64,000 bases of DNA from Sphingobacterium sp. (GTDB lineage Bacteria; Bacteroidota; Bacteroidia; Sphingobacteriales; Sphingobacteriaceae). The notes under the pieces were generated by a model, which saw only the letters and a list, made by a program, of their open reading frames with translations, did not search any database and had not been told where the DNA came from. Of the stretch, positions 17,566 through 26,892 are shown one piece after another. Positions within the stretch are counted from its first letter, which is position 1, and each line of letters starts with the position of its first letter. The translations under genes and the position numbers were made by a program. Location of the stretch: positions 1-64,000 of the forward strand of contig JAIRVH010000229.1 of assembly GCA_031253985.1 (NCBI GenBank), read 5' to 3'.

Positions 17566-17635
17566 CAAAACTATAATCCTCCCCAATTCATAGGGTTCGT
17601 TTTTGTACGAAAATGGTTTGATTTTGTACAAAAGG
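17566..17635 (-). promoter_or_regulatory. HTCS-type promoter of the SusC operon
   Basis: Two half-sites share the core TTTTGTAC at 17601-17608 and 17622-17629, GTAC to GTAC exactly 21 bp apart. The minus-strand -7 box TAGTTTTG is at 17566-17573, 32 bp from the nearer half-site. The same layout precedes the second operon at 30406-30479. Remaining bases of the 17250-17682 gap show only the leader ORF. Confidence 0.65.
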
Positions 17636-17682
17636 CAAAAACAGGTGTTTTTCGCGCTAAAATGGAGATTAAAAGCGCTTTA

Positions 17683-18915
17683 TTATTCGTTTTTTAAACG
17701 TATTACGTGATCCAAAATAACCGTATCGCTTTGTTGCACATCGATAGCTTCCCCCTGGCCTCTGTAAATAATATCTCTGAAACTGGCCTGCGAGATACCT
17801 TTAGCTTTGATAGGCTGATGACTGATTAAATTTCGTACAAATAAGCCCTGCACATGCTCGGCATACTCGACCACCAAACCTTGCTGTGCTAGCGGGCTGA
17901 TGACCATATTTTCGATAAAAACATTGCTTATCCGAAGTCTACCCACAGGCATAATCCGTATGGAACGATGTGAAATTGAATAGAAGTCCTGCCAGTTTTG
18001 GAGATAAATAGTTGAAATGTTGTCGATTTCGCCCCTATATATCGAGCCACTGACCACATTTACATTTTCTTCTCCTGCTCCCACTCCAGTATCTGTCAAC
18101 CCTATATTAATAAAGTCGTCACCACTTTTACCTCTGCAATTCGCAATAAGAATATTTTTACAGCCAAAACGTATACCCATGCCGTCTTGGTTTAGGATCT
18201 GTTTGTCTGTCCCATCAACAGTTACGGCCTGCCTCACATTAAAAGTAATATCGCTGACCTTTCCGTTTGTACAGCGTTCCAATACCAGTCCATGTCCATG
18301 ATAATCTTTTAATGTAATGCCGCTAACCTCAAATACATCAGTATGCGCTAATATGATGGCGTGGTTTCGCCATCCGCCTCTTTGGTTCACTCCAGGTTTG
18401 CCTGCATCGGTACCATAAGATTGTCCAAATCCGCTGGGATTGAGGGACAAGGTTTTATTATGGTCACCCGTGGCTCTGGGATGATCAGCTCCTTCTAAAA
18501 GGACATTTCCTTTTCCAATAATCCTGATATTCTTTGAGGGAGTTATGTCTTTGATTTTCAGTCCGGCATTTGCCGAACGAATAAAATTATCCCGGCATTT
18601 ATCCGATAGCTTAATGGTGCAGTTATTCAATTCAAGTTCAAAATCGCTGGGAAGCAAAATAGCCTGATCAATGAGCCAGACACTTTTTTTCGCTACCGCA
18701 TCATATTTAGGGATGACTACTTTTCCAGTCGTATTTTTTGCCTCATTTATGGCTTTTTGTATCCGCTCTGACTGGGAACCAGTGCTGTATTTATTGGGGC
18801 TGATAGAAGTCTCATCGACCTTCTGGGTGACTGCTGCTGTTAGATAAATTATGTTACACAAGCAAATAAAATAGGTGAGCAGAAGTGCTTTTCTAAAAAT
18901 TATCATTTTCATCAT
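17683..18915 (-). CDS. Secreted right-handed beta-helix protein, GH28-related
   Basis: This 410-residue protein has an N-terminal signal segment and a parallel beta-helix built from repeats such as FEVSGITLKDYHGHGLVLERC and NILIANCRGKSGDDFINI. NQDG and GDD resemble the NTD and DD motifs of GH28 polygalacturonases. The later SHG and RIK motifs are not visible, so catalysis of the classical type is uncertain. It lies between the SusC operon and the HTCS gene and probably acts on a plant- or algal-type polysaccharide in the periplasm or outside. Confidence 0.65.
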   Translation of the reverse strand: MMKMIIFRKALLLTYFICLCNIIYLTAAVTQKVDETSISPNKYSTGSQSERIQKAINEAKNTTGKVVIPKYDAVAKKSVWLIDQAILLPSDFELELNNCTIKLSDKCRDNFIRSANAGLKIKDITPSKNIRIIGKGNVLLEGADHPRATGDHNKTLSLNPSGFGQSYGTDAGKPGVNQRGGWRNHAIILAHTDVFEVSGITLKDYHGHGLVLERCTNGKVSDITFNVRQAVTVDGTDKQILNQDGMGIRFGCKNILIANCRGKSGDDFINIGLTDTGVGAGEENVNVVSGSIYRGEIDNISTIYLQNWQDFYSISHRSIRIMPVGRLRISNVFIENMVISPLAQQGLVVEYAEHVQGLFVRNLISHQPIKAKGISQASFRDIIYRGQGEAIDVQQSDTVILDHVIRLKNE

Positions 18916-18975
18916 CGTTAGGATTTTAAAAATATAGTATCGCCTTTACCTAGTCTAAAAGGCTTTATCGGTCAA

Positions 18976-21900
18976 TTATGGTCTATTTTTCTTATTTCTT
19001 TCGCTGGAAACCTTTTTCTTAAACTCCGAAGGACTTAGTTCAAACTGTTTTTTGAAACAGACACTAAAGTATTTGGCGTTGTTAAACCCAGTCTGATAAG
19101 CTACTTCCGCTACCGTCAAGTCCGATTTCTCCAACAGATAAGCACTTCTTTTCAGACGCATATTCAAGATAAATTCCTTGATTGACATCCCTACGATATC
19201 ATGTATTTTTTGATAGAGAATAGTTCTGCCCACATTCATATCAGCCACAAAATCTTCTACGGAATAACTGGCATTGTCAATGTTTTCTTCAATGACCTGA
19301 ATGGCTTTGATCAGTAGCTCCTCGTCCATGGAAGTGACGGTAACATTGGAGGGATCCACCTGAATATGTTTGCTGTACTTTTCTTTCAGTTCCTGCTGAT
19401 TTCTTAGAATGGTTTCAGTTTGTTGCAACAGATAGTCAACATGAAAGGGTTTATCAATAAACACATTTGCCCCATATTCCAATGCCTTTATTTTATTCTG
19501 ATTGTCATCTCCGGTACCTGAAATCACGATAATAGGAATATGGCTAGTCTTAAAATTTTGTCTAAGGCTACGACAAACTTCCAGACCGTTGCGATTTGGC
19601 ATAATCAAATCGGTAATAATAAGTTGCGGATAAATTTTTTCAGCTTTTATTAAACCTTCTTCACCATCACTTGCAGTATATACATTATATTTTTCGGCCA
19701 GGCGCTGTTCCAGATAGACACGAAGCTGCTGGTCATCTTCAATCAGCAGGATATTATCTGTTTTTTTGATAGAGATAGATCCGCTTTCGGGGGCTGTAGT
19801 ATCCTGTGTGATGATTTCATCAATTTCAGAAACGGTATAATCATATACGTTAGACTGCATATCTCCTGAACTGGCCTGCTTTTTTAAAGGTAAGGAAATG
19901 GTAAAAGAAATTTTATCGGCCTTATTGACCATCCATATTTTGCCATCCAACACATCCACCAGTTCTTTTACAATGGCAAGCCCAAGTCCTGAACTTTCTT
20001 CAAAAGTTGGCCGGTGAGACGATAAGCGATTGAAAGAAGTATAAAGCGTCGCGATCTGCTCTTCCGAAAAACAATCACCTGTATTTAAAACTTCGATGGA
20101 GATATATTCGATATCCGTCGGGTTTAAGGATGAAAACCGTTCCTTTTCTTCCCCCGTAGCAGAATATATACGTACACCCACATATCCATTATCAGGTGTA
20201 TATTTTAAGGCATTAGAGAACAAATTAGTCAATATTTTCTCGATAATATCGTAATCAAAAGCGACATATAAATTGTCCTTATACGCGGAAATATTGGTTT
20301 CAACGCCTTTTTTATTGGCATAGAGCTCAAATAGGCTAAATATATCTCTTACAAAATTGATAAAATCGCCAATTTGCGGATTGAGCGTAATTTTTTGGCT
20401 TTCGATTTCGCGAAAGCGCAGCAATTGGCTAATCATCCGTTGTATCCTGAATACATTCCGCTCTATTAAATCCATATAAACCAAAGCAGTATCATTGGCT
20501 ACAATAGTTTCTTTGAGTTGTTTAAGCGGCTGTAACACCAAGGTCAGCGGTGTTTTTAAATCGTGCGAGATATTGGTAAAGAAGTCGGTGCGCGCCTGGT
20601 TCAGCGCTTGCATATTCTTTTCTTTTAAGCGCTCGAGCGCCAAACGCTCTTTAAACACTCTTTTATCGCTATAATATCGCATAATAAAAAAGAGCAAGGC
20701 AAACACAAGAGCCGCATAGAAACAATAGGCCCACCAAGACAAGAAAAATGGTGGATCTACGTGAATGTACAATCGCGATATTTGATCGCCCCACTGTCCG
20801 TCATTGTTGGAAGCCTTGATTTCGAAGGTATAATCTCCGCCCGGAAGATTAAGAAACTGTACGGATTTCTGGTTGGCATGACTAATTTGCCAGTCTTCGC
20901 CGAGCCCCAGCATCCGGTAAGCAAACTGGTTCTTATCTGCGGATAGATAACTATTTGCCGAAAACTTAATTTCGACATTGGACTGGTTACTGGATAGCCT
21001 AATCTTATCTACTTTTTGATTGGAAAGGCTACCAATGTCTTTCGTTAAAATTGATGAACCGTCCTCTGGTTTCACAAGTTTATTGTTGACCAGAAATCCT
21101 GTAAAAAAAACCTTTGGTTTTTGCGGATTTTTATTGAGGTATGCGGGATCGAAAAGTAAAAACCCATTGGTGCCACCAAACAGCATTTCGCCCTTGGAAG
21201 TTTTGTAAGCGGCATGAATATAAAATGAACCAATGTTATTTTCCTGATAGAATCTGGCTTTCTCAAATTTCCTGAATTTCCTATTGAAACAAAAAAGACC
21301 ATCACTTGTACTTAACCAGACGTTTTTGGTAGCGTCATCTTCTAATATGCCAAATACCATTTTTGCTGGAAATCCGTTACTTAGACTATAATTGATGTAT
21401 GTTCCGTCTTTTTTGAGCACGTTTACTCCTTTCCCCAAGGTTCCTAACCATACTTCGCCATCTGAAGTCACAGTATAGCAGCATAGGTAATTTGCAGAAT
21501 AGGAAGCATCTTTGACCATGTAGTGCTTCAACACATTTAACGTATGGGGATTTACAATAAAAAATCCTTGATGGCTAATTAAACAGAGCTGATTTTGGTT
21601 ATTCATATATAACGCTTCAACTTCGATATTTAATTTTTTGCCTCTGACATCATTGACGCTTACCATTTCTAAATGGCCTAGCGATTTTTTTCGATATAAA
21701 AAAGATTTATCGGGATCTGTCATCCACCAGGTACCTTCCTTATCGTTTACAAAATCATAAACGGTTAGCGGCTGCTGACTTTCCGGAGAGCGGAAATTGA
21801 AACTGCTGAAACGTTGGTTGTCCACATCATAGCTGCCAATACCACCGTTGTAGGCAGAAATCAGCAGGCTCTTGCTTGCTCCGTCAAATTTAAGGCGTTT

Positions 21901-23055
21901 AATCATATTAGGTCCTGACGGACTACCCTGCGATTGTTCGGGACGGATAAACTGATCTTTTTTTCTATTCCAGTAATTCAGGCTTCCCCCCTCCGTGCCA
22001 ATCCATATATTTCCCATATGATCTTCCTGAAAACTACTGACAATAGGGTGATTTAGGCCTCCCGGGCTGGGCTTAAAGTAACGCACCCTAGAATCGTAAA
22101 ACGAGCAATAAGCTATTTTACCACCATAGGTGCCTATCCAAACACCTTGGTCCGGATCTGCATAAATTGTCCATATCGAGTTATTGGGCAGTGAATAAAC
22201 ATCATTCAGGTTCATCTGCAAGACGCTGCTACTTTCGCTGGCGGGATCATAAAGAAATAATCCGGCTTGGGTAGCCACCCAGATCACCCCGGTTTGGTCT
22301 ACATACATTTTTTTTGTTAAAACGGATGAATTTCCCGCTATGCTTACCGAAATTTTCTGTTTTAACGCGCCCGTCAGATCTGTGACATGAATTCCTCCCC
22401 GCTGTGTTAAAAAGTAATATAACCCACGGTATGCAACCACATCATTCACCTGATTTGCCGTACCGCTAAAATCCGCAAAGGGGACCAGGCTTTTTTTTGC
22501 CATTTCTACCTTGTACAAGATTGCACCCTGGGTTAAAAACACCTGGTCTTTGGCACTCAATATATTTTGAAAAGACTTGTTTTTGGGCAATAAAAAGCGT
22601 TCTATATGTTCATTTTCTGGATTATAGCGGAGTATACTCTTGTCCGACAGCATGTAAATCTGTCCATCGTTATGTGCACAAATTGAACGGATCATTCCGG
22701 GAACCACCCCCTGAAAAGAAAACAGTTCGTAATCGAATTTTAATAGTCCTCGCCCGGAGGCTAAAAATAGATTTCCTTTTTTATCCCGGATTAACGAACC
22801 ATAGCCCCATTTCTGCGTTGGTTTCTGTACAGAAATAATATCGTTTAACTGATAAAAGCTGTTGCCATCGTACATGAACAGTGCATCAGGCCCCGTGTAC
22901 CAGATACGCCCTAAACTATCTTTTGCGATGCTTTGTATACCACCGTAATATGACGTTTCGGGCATCAGATGAAACCTGTACCTCGAAAGATCAATACCGA
23001 GAACAGATTCTCCAAAAAAAACAATGAAACATATGATCAAACTGTATTTATTCAT
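18976..23055 (-). CDS. Hybrid two-component system sensor/regulator (HTCS)
   Basis: This 1359-residue inner-membrane protein combines all signalling parts. After a signal peptide there is a periplasmic two-propeller sensor (about 25-700, repeats like IWYTGPDALFMYDG, VWIGTYGGKIAYCS), a Y_Y_Y domain (about 708-755) and a transmembrane helix (about 770-790). A HisKA domain follows with His831 (NISHDLKTPLTL), then HATPase (NLFSNALKYTP; SSGLGLAIVKE), a receiver with Asp1149 (LIITDLIMPN), and a C-terminal AraC-type DNA-binding domain. It senses an oligosaccharide and activates the flanking operons. The paired 21-bp-spaced sites at both operon promoters fit an AraC-type dimer. Confidence 0.95.
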   Translation of the reverse strand: MNKYSLIICFIVFFGESVLGIDLSRYRFHLMPETSYYGGIQSIAKDSLGRIWYTGPDALFMYDGNSFYQLNDIISVQKPTQKWGYGSLIRDKKGNLFLASGRGLLKFDYELFSFQGVVPGMIRSICAHNDGQIYMLSDKSILRYNPENEHIERFLLPKNKSFQNILSAKDQVFLTQGAILYKVEMAKKSLVPFADFSGTANQVNDVVAYRGLYYFLTQRGGIHVTDLTGALKQKISVSIAGNSSVLTKKMYVDQTGVIWVATQAGLFLYDPASESSSVLQMNLNDVYSLPNNSIWTIYADPDQGVWIGTYGGKIAYCSFYDSRVRYFKPSPGGLNHPIVSSFQEDHMGNIWIGTEGGSLNYWNRKKDQFIRPEQSQGSPSGPNMIKRLKFDGASKSLLISAYNGGIGSYDVDNQRFSSFNFRSPESQQPLTVYDFVNDKEGTWWMTDPDKSFLYRKKSLGHLEMVSVNDVRGKKLNIEVEALYMNNQNQLCLISHQGFFIVNPHTLNVLKHYMVKDASYSANYLCCYTVTSDGEVWLGTLGKGVNVLKKDGTYINYSLSNGFPAKMVFGILEDDATKNVWLSTSDGLFCFNRKFRKFEKARFYQENNIGSFYIHAAYKTSKGEMLFGGTNGFLLFDPAYLNKNPQKPKVFFTGFLVNNKLVKPEDGSSILTKDIGSLSNQKVDKIRLSSNQSNVEIKFSANSYLSADKNQFAYRMLGLGEDWQISHANQKSVQFLNLPGGDYTFEIKASNNDGQWGDQISRLYIHVDPPFFLSWWAYCFYAALVFALLFFIMRYYSDKRVFKERLALERLKEKNMQALNQARTDFFTNISHDLKTPLTLVLQPLKQLKETIVANDTALVYMDLIERNVFRIQRMISQLLRFREIESQKITLNPQIGDFINFVRDIFSLFELYANKKGVETNISAYKDNLYVAFDYDIIEKILTNLFSNALKYTPDNGYVGVRIYSATGEEKERFSSLNPTDIEYISIEVLNTGDCFSEEQIATLYTSFNRLSSHRPTFEESSGLGLAIVKELVDVLDGKIWMVNKADKISFTISLPLKKQASSGDMQSNVYDYTVSEIDEIITQDTTAPESGSISIKKTDNILLIEDDQQLRVYLEQRLAEKYNVYTASDGEEGLIKAEKIYPQLIITDLIMPNRNGLEVCRSLRQNFKTSHIPIIVISGTGDDNQNKIKALEYGANVFIDKPFHVDYLLQQTETILRNQQELKEKYSKHIQVDPSNVTVTSMDEELLIKAIQVIEENIDNASYSVEDFVADMNVGRTILYQKIHDIVGMSIKEFILNMRLKRSAYLLEKSDLTVAEVAYQTGFNNAKYFSVCFKKQFELSPSEFKKKVSSERNKKNRP

Positions 23056-23181
23056 TGAACGATGCTACTAATGCTATTTAAATTTTAATCAAAGATTTCT
23101 GGATACCAGATACCATTAAAATGCCCAGCTATATTTTTCTGACAAGTATTCCATTAAACTACGATTCTCATTTTATTATGT

Positions 23182-23216
23182 AAAGAGCTGCGTCGAAATT
23201 TCTGAATAAGCTCTTT
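23182..23216 (-). terminator. Possible terminator after the GH operon
   Basis: AAAGAGCT (23182-23189) pairs with AGCTCTTT (23209-23216) downstream of the GH35-like gene. The T run on the minus strand is short, so termination is uncertain. The rest of 23056-23254 should contain the HTCS promoter, which I could not fix. Confidence 0.4.
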
Positions 23217-23254
23217 TAAGCATGTCAGACCCATCCGAAGCCAACAGTAGCAAT

Positions 23255-24025
23255 TTACTTAAAAACAGGCGTTGGGGACAAACTTATCTTCTTTTGCTGA
23301 TTGTTTTTGAGTTCGAAGATCACGAGCTCATTTTGACCGGATATCAAATACTCCGAAGGGATTAATATCGACTGTTGTTTTTCTTCTTCCCAGTAAGACC
23401 CCAAATATTTTTGATTTAGCCAGACTTCTCCCATACCCCAACCTGTTATATTGAGATAACTGTTTTCTGACGGATTGTGTTCGAATTTACTTTGATAAAA
23501 ACCAGGGGAGCTCTCGGATGCTCTTCGTTCAAAAGCGAGATCCTTCAGTGGGTAATTGCGCACATTCAAGGGAATCATTTTCCAATTTCGGAGGTCGTTT
23601 CCAGCTAAAGTAATTGTACCAAACAGCCCTTTCGAATTATCTGTAATTTCTGGCCCATAGGTTATTCGCCCTATATTCTCTACATATAGCTGGAGTATAT
23701 GCGTGCCCGGATCTGCTTTGATGGTTAACTTTTTACGCTGATCAATCAAGGTGCCCTGTAACTTACCGTCCACATAGACCACGGCATAGTCACGCACGTT
23801 TTCCAATTCCAGTTCTTCATTTTCGGCATGGGTATTTATCTCGGTCTGATAAAGCACATAGCCAAATTCGACGTTCAAATCGTTAAAAGATAATATACTT
23901 TCGGCCTCGACAGCCTCTTTATAAACCTGCGATACAGGGGCTTTCCGTTCTATCCTAATTTCCTGTGCCATTAGGGTTGAACCTAAAAGAAACGTCATCA
24001 TCGGAAATACAACTGTTTTTAACAT
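23255..24025 (-). CDS. GH35-like C-terminal beta domains without catalytic barrel
   Basis: This 256-residue secreted protein (signal ends TLMAQ) matches the C-terminal jelly-roll part of GH35 beta-galactosidases: FGYVLYQTEI, LRDYAVV-like VRDYAVVYVDGKLQG, LYVENIGRITYGPEI-DNSKGL, and GWGMGEVWLNQKYLGSYW. The N-terminal TIM barrel with the two glutamates is absent, and the gene has its own signal peptide. It follows the GH2 gene by 14 bp. It may act as a stand-alone carbohydrate-binding partner of the GH2 enzymes, or be a truncated enzyme. Confidence 0.7.
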   Translation of the reverse strand: MLKTVVFPMMTFLLGSTLMAQEIRIERKAPVSQVYKEAVEAESILSFNDLNVEFGYVLYQTEINTHAENEELELENVRDYAVVYVDGKLQGTLIDQRKKLTIKADPGTHILQLYVENIGRITYGPEITDNSKGLFGTITLAGNDLRNWKMIPLNVRNYPLKDLAFERRASESSPGFYQSKFEHNPSENSYLNITGWGMGEVWLNQKYLGSYWEEEKQQSILIPSEYLISGQNELVIFELKNNQQKKISLSPTPVFK

Positions 24026-24039
24026 CGTTTAAACCTTTC

Positions 24040-26775
24040 TTATTTTGTTAAAAATGATTGAATAAAGTTCTCATCCACGGCCACTTGTGGTGAGAATTTA
24101 GCACTTTTAACATAGTTATCCATACTGTACAACAATTGTTGGGTGGCCGGCCGGTTATCCATATCAGTTTTGGTATCCAATGCCAATACCAGCAGTTTCC
24201 CGCCGTTCAGTTTAGCTTCGAAACCGATACCTAATTTTTGGTTGTTGTCGTAACTGTCAATGACCTGTATAAATGGACGCAGTTGTTGTGGTGCATTTTG
24301 CATTTCGATTACTTTTGCATGGTTCAGGATATCCCACCATTGCCAATCGGTATGGTATGAAGTAAGGAAATCCTTAAACATGGCCTGTTCATGATGGACC
24401 AGATTGCCGATCGTCATCGGTGCCCAAGCAAACATGATGGGGTTCCAAAAATGATTATGAAATAGTGATTTCCGACCTTTTACATGGTCTGGAGACGGAT
24501 AAAGAACCACAGTTTTCCCCTGAGCCAACTGCCTTTTTGCAGCATCATCGTACACTTCAGTATACAACACGTTATCTGTAGACTGCATCAGATCTTGATG
24601 TTTGGGATATACCCAGATGTCCCAACTATTTTTAATCGTATCATTTACCGCGAGATGAACCGTAACCTTTTGGCTACTGATGTTTTTTAGAGGAATCGCG
24701 AATTCACCTACCGAAGATACATTTTCATTGGCAATAGTTTGCTTTTTCAACGTTCCCTTTTTCAATACGTTGCCTGCGGTATCGCTCAACCACCATTTAA
24801 TTTTGGCGTTTTCAAGTGTGGAATTGCTGAAATTATAGACCTCAGCTTTGCCTTTAAATGTTTCGGTGTTGAAGTAACTACTTTTATCGTAACGCAATAA
24901 GGCGACAGTTGGCGCGCAAAACTCCCTAAATTTTTCGGCAGTCACCAATCCTTTCGAATCCCAAAAAGGATCGAAAATTCCTACAGGGGCATAGCCTTGT
25001 CCCGGAAAGTCATTCATCGACAAGAGCTGGAAGCCCGCCGATTTACCCGAGCGCAATAAGGCTTCGATCACCGCTTTGTATTCGAGGACGGTCAGTGCTC
25101 CGGATGCCCTAAAGAAATCCTTTGCCTGATCCAGCATGCCATTTTTTTGCAACAGGTCTCGAAATACCTCGAAATTGCGTGCTTCTACGGGGCTGTTGGC
25201 ATATTTCTTTATCTCATCAAAATTTGGATAGATACAACGTTGTCCCGACTCGTGCGATATAACAGGTACATCGACATCAGATTCCACATTCTTGTCCCAA
25301 TCGGTACCCGGCAGACCTTCGTAAACCTTTACCGGCCCTTTGTTGGTTTGCTGGGACACGTAATATTGATCTGATTTAACCCGTGTTCGTGCCGTAGAAC
25401 CGCTATACAAATGGCGGGGATCAGCTTTTCTGCCTTCTGCGGTCAATTCCTCGATAAAGTCGAAGTTGCCAGTAATTTCATTGCCGTTGCAGTACAGAAC
25501 AAAGGAAGGATGGTTGCCGTATTCTTTTAAAATAGCTTTAATTTCCCGGCGGAAGAAGTTATATCTGGCTTCGTCGGGTTCGGCATCTTTGCCCCACATA
25601 GGCATTTCCACCTCAAAATATATTCCATGTTTGTCTGCCATACGAAAGGCCGCCGCAGGCGGACACCAGGAATGGAAACGTAAATGGTTCATGCCGTAGT
25701 CCTTCATCAGCATCATAATACGTTCCCATGAGGCATCATCAAGCGGAGCATGCCCCGTTTTCGGAAACACCGCATTTTCGACATTGCCTCTTAAATGGAT
25801 AGGGTGGTTATTGAGCAGCACATGATTTTTTCCTTGTTTTACTTCACGCATACCAAAGGTGGTCGATTTTTCATGCTGATAGCTATTTTTACCGTCGGAA
25901 GTATTCAGCTGGCAGCTAATCCGATAGAGATTTGGGTTAAACTCATCCCATAGTTTAATGTGTTTCCCTAACGGAATGTTGGCCTCTACAAAAGTCACCG
26001 AATCGCTACTTACCAATGCAACTTCATGTTTAAGGCTGTATTTTGTTCCGGCGATAGCAAAAGAAACCTTGCCCTTTACCTGTTTTTTTGTCGCATTGTT
26101 TACTCGCAATTTTACTTTTATGGACTGATCTGTGATATTTGGATATACCTGAAGGTCTTCTACATAAACTGGATCGATGGCCATCAGTTTCATGTTTCCC
26201 AAAATACCGTTCCAGTTAATCTGCGTAAATTCGGTATGTGCATGGTTCCATTTGTGCGTGTTGTACTGAAACCGATTATCGATACATATGGTAATACGGT
26301 GTGTTTTTCCGGGCTTTACAAATGAACTCAGGTCGTGGTTGTGGGGTACGCTCACATAATCGATGCTGCTAACTTCTTTGGTATCCACAAAAATTGAACT
26401 TAACCAGTGAGTACGTTCAAAATATAGAAATATTTTTTTGCCCTTCCAGTCGGCGGGTATTTCGATATCACGCTGGTACCATGCCGGCCCCATGTATTCG
26501 TATTTTCGGGTCAGACGGTCAATATATTTATAGGGATTTTGATACCCTATCTGATAATCATCGGTAATAGCCGGGAGTTTAATTGTCCCTTGTAAAACGT
26601 GATTGTAGCGGGGGGACAGCGACCCTCTGCGAAAATCCATCACATCGGTCTGGAAGCCCCAAGTACCCGATAAATCGATGACATCTTGCGCTTTTAACAA
26701 GGTTGCTTGTACTAAAAGCCCCAGTAAGCATATCATTTTAACGTATTTGTATATACTGATCTTGTATTCGTCCAT
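24040..26775 (-). CDS. GH2 family glycoside hydrolase (large)
   Basis: This 911-residue protein has a signal peptide best explained by a start at the Met of MICLLGLLVQATLLKAQ (26736), ending at KAQ. It has a GH2 sugar-binding domain (LSGTWGFQTD ... YMGPAWYQRDIEIP), an Ig-like domain, and a TIM barrel. The proposed acid/base Glu is in LYCNGNEITGNF (about residue 432) and the nucleophile in VISHESGQ (about 509). It probably removes a terminal beta-galactosyl or related residue in the periplasm. The substrate is not readable from sequence. It is co-operonic with the neighbouring GH2 and GH35-like genes. Confidence 0.85.
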   Translation of the reverse strand: MDEYKISIYKYVKMICLLGLLVQATLLKAQDVIDLSGTWGFQTDVMDFRRGSLSPRYNHVLQGTIKLPAITDDYQIGYQNPYKYIDRLTRKYEYMGPAWYQRDIEIPADWKGKKIFLYFERTHWLSSIFVDTKEVSSIDYVSVPHNHDLSSFVKPGKTHRITICIDNRFQYNTHKWNHAHTEFTQINWNGILGNMKLMAIDPVYVEDLQVYPNITDQSIKVKLRVNNATKKQVKGKVSFAIAGTKYSLKHEVALVSSDSVTFVEANIPLGKHIKLWDEFNPNLYRISCQLNTSDGKNSYQHEKSTTFGMREVKQGKNHVLLNNHPIHLRGNVENAVFPKTGHAPLDDASWERIMMLMKDYGMNHLRFHSWCPPAAAFRMADKHGIYFEVEMPMWGKDAEPDEARYNFFRREIKAILKEYGNHPSFVLYCNGNEITGNFDFIEELTAEGRKADPRHLYSGSTARTRVKSDQYYVSQQTNKGPVKVYEGLPGTDWDKNVESDVDVPVISHESGQRCIYPNFDEIKKYANSPVEARNFEVFRDLLQKNGMLDQAKDFFRASGALTVLEYKAVIEALLRSGKSAGFQLLSMNDFPGQGYAPVGIFDPFWDSKGLVTAEKFREFCAPTVALLRYDKSSYFNTETFKGKAEVYNFSNSTLENAKIKWWLSDTAGNVLKKGTLKKQTIANENVSSVGEFAIPLKNISSQKVTVHLAVNDTIKNSWDIWVYPKHQDLMQSTDNVLYTEVYDDAAKRQLAQGKTVVLYPSPDHVKGRKSLFHNHFWNPIMFAWAPMTIGNLVHHEQAMFKDFLTSYHTDWQWWDILNHAKVIEMQNAPQQLRPFIQVIDSYDNNQKLGIGFEAKLNGGKLLVLALDTKTDMDNRPATQQLLYSMDNYVKSAKFSPQVAVDENFIQSFLTK

Positions 26776-26831
26776 TTCGTATTTCGATTTTTATATACTT
26801 TTATTCTATTCAGTAAGTTATTTTTGCGTGT

Positions 26832-26854
26832 AACGACAAATATCTATTGTCGTT
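26832..26854. repeat. Intercistronic hairpin between the GH2 genes
   Basis: AACGACAA (26832-26839) pairs perfectly with TTGTCGTT (26847-26854) in the 117-bp gap. No T run follows, so it looks more like an RNA processing or stability element than a terminator. Confidence 0.4.
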
Positions 26855-26892
26855 GTGAAATCTTCTTTAAGCTCAGCGTCAGAATTGAGGTC

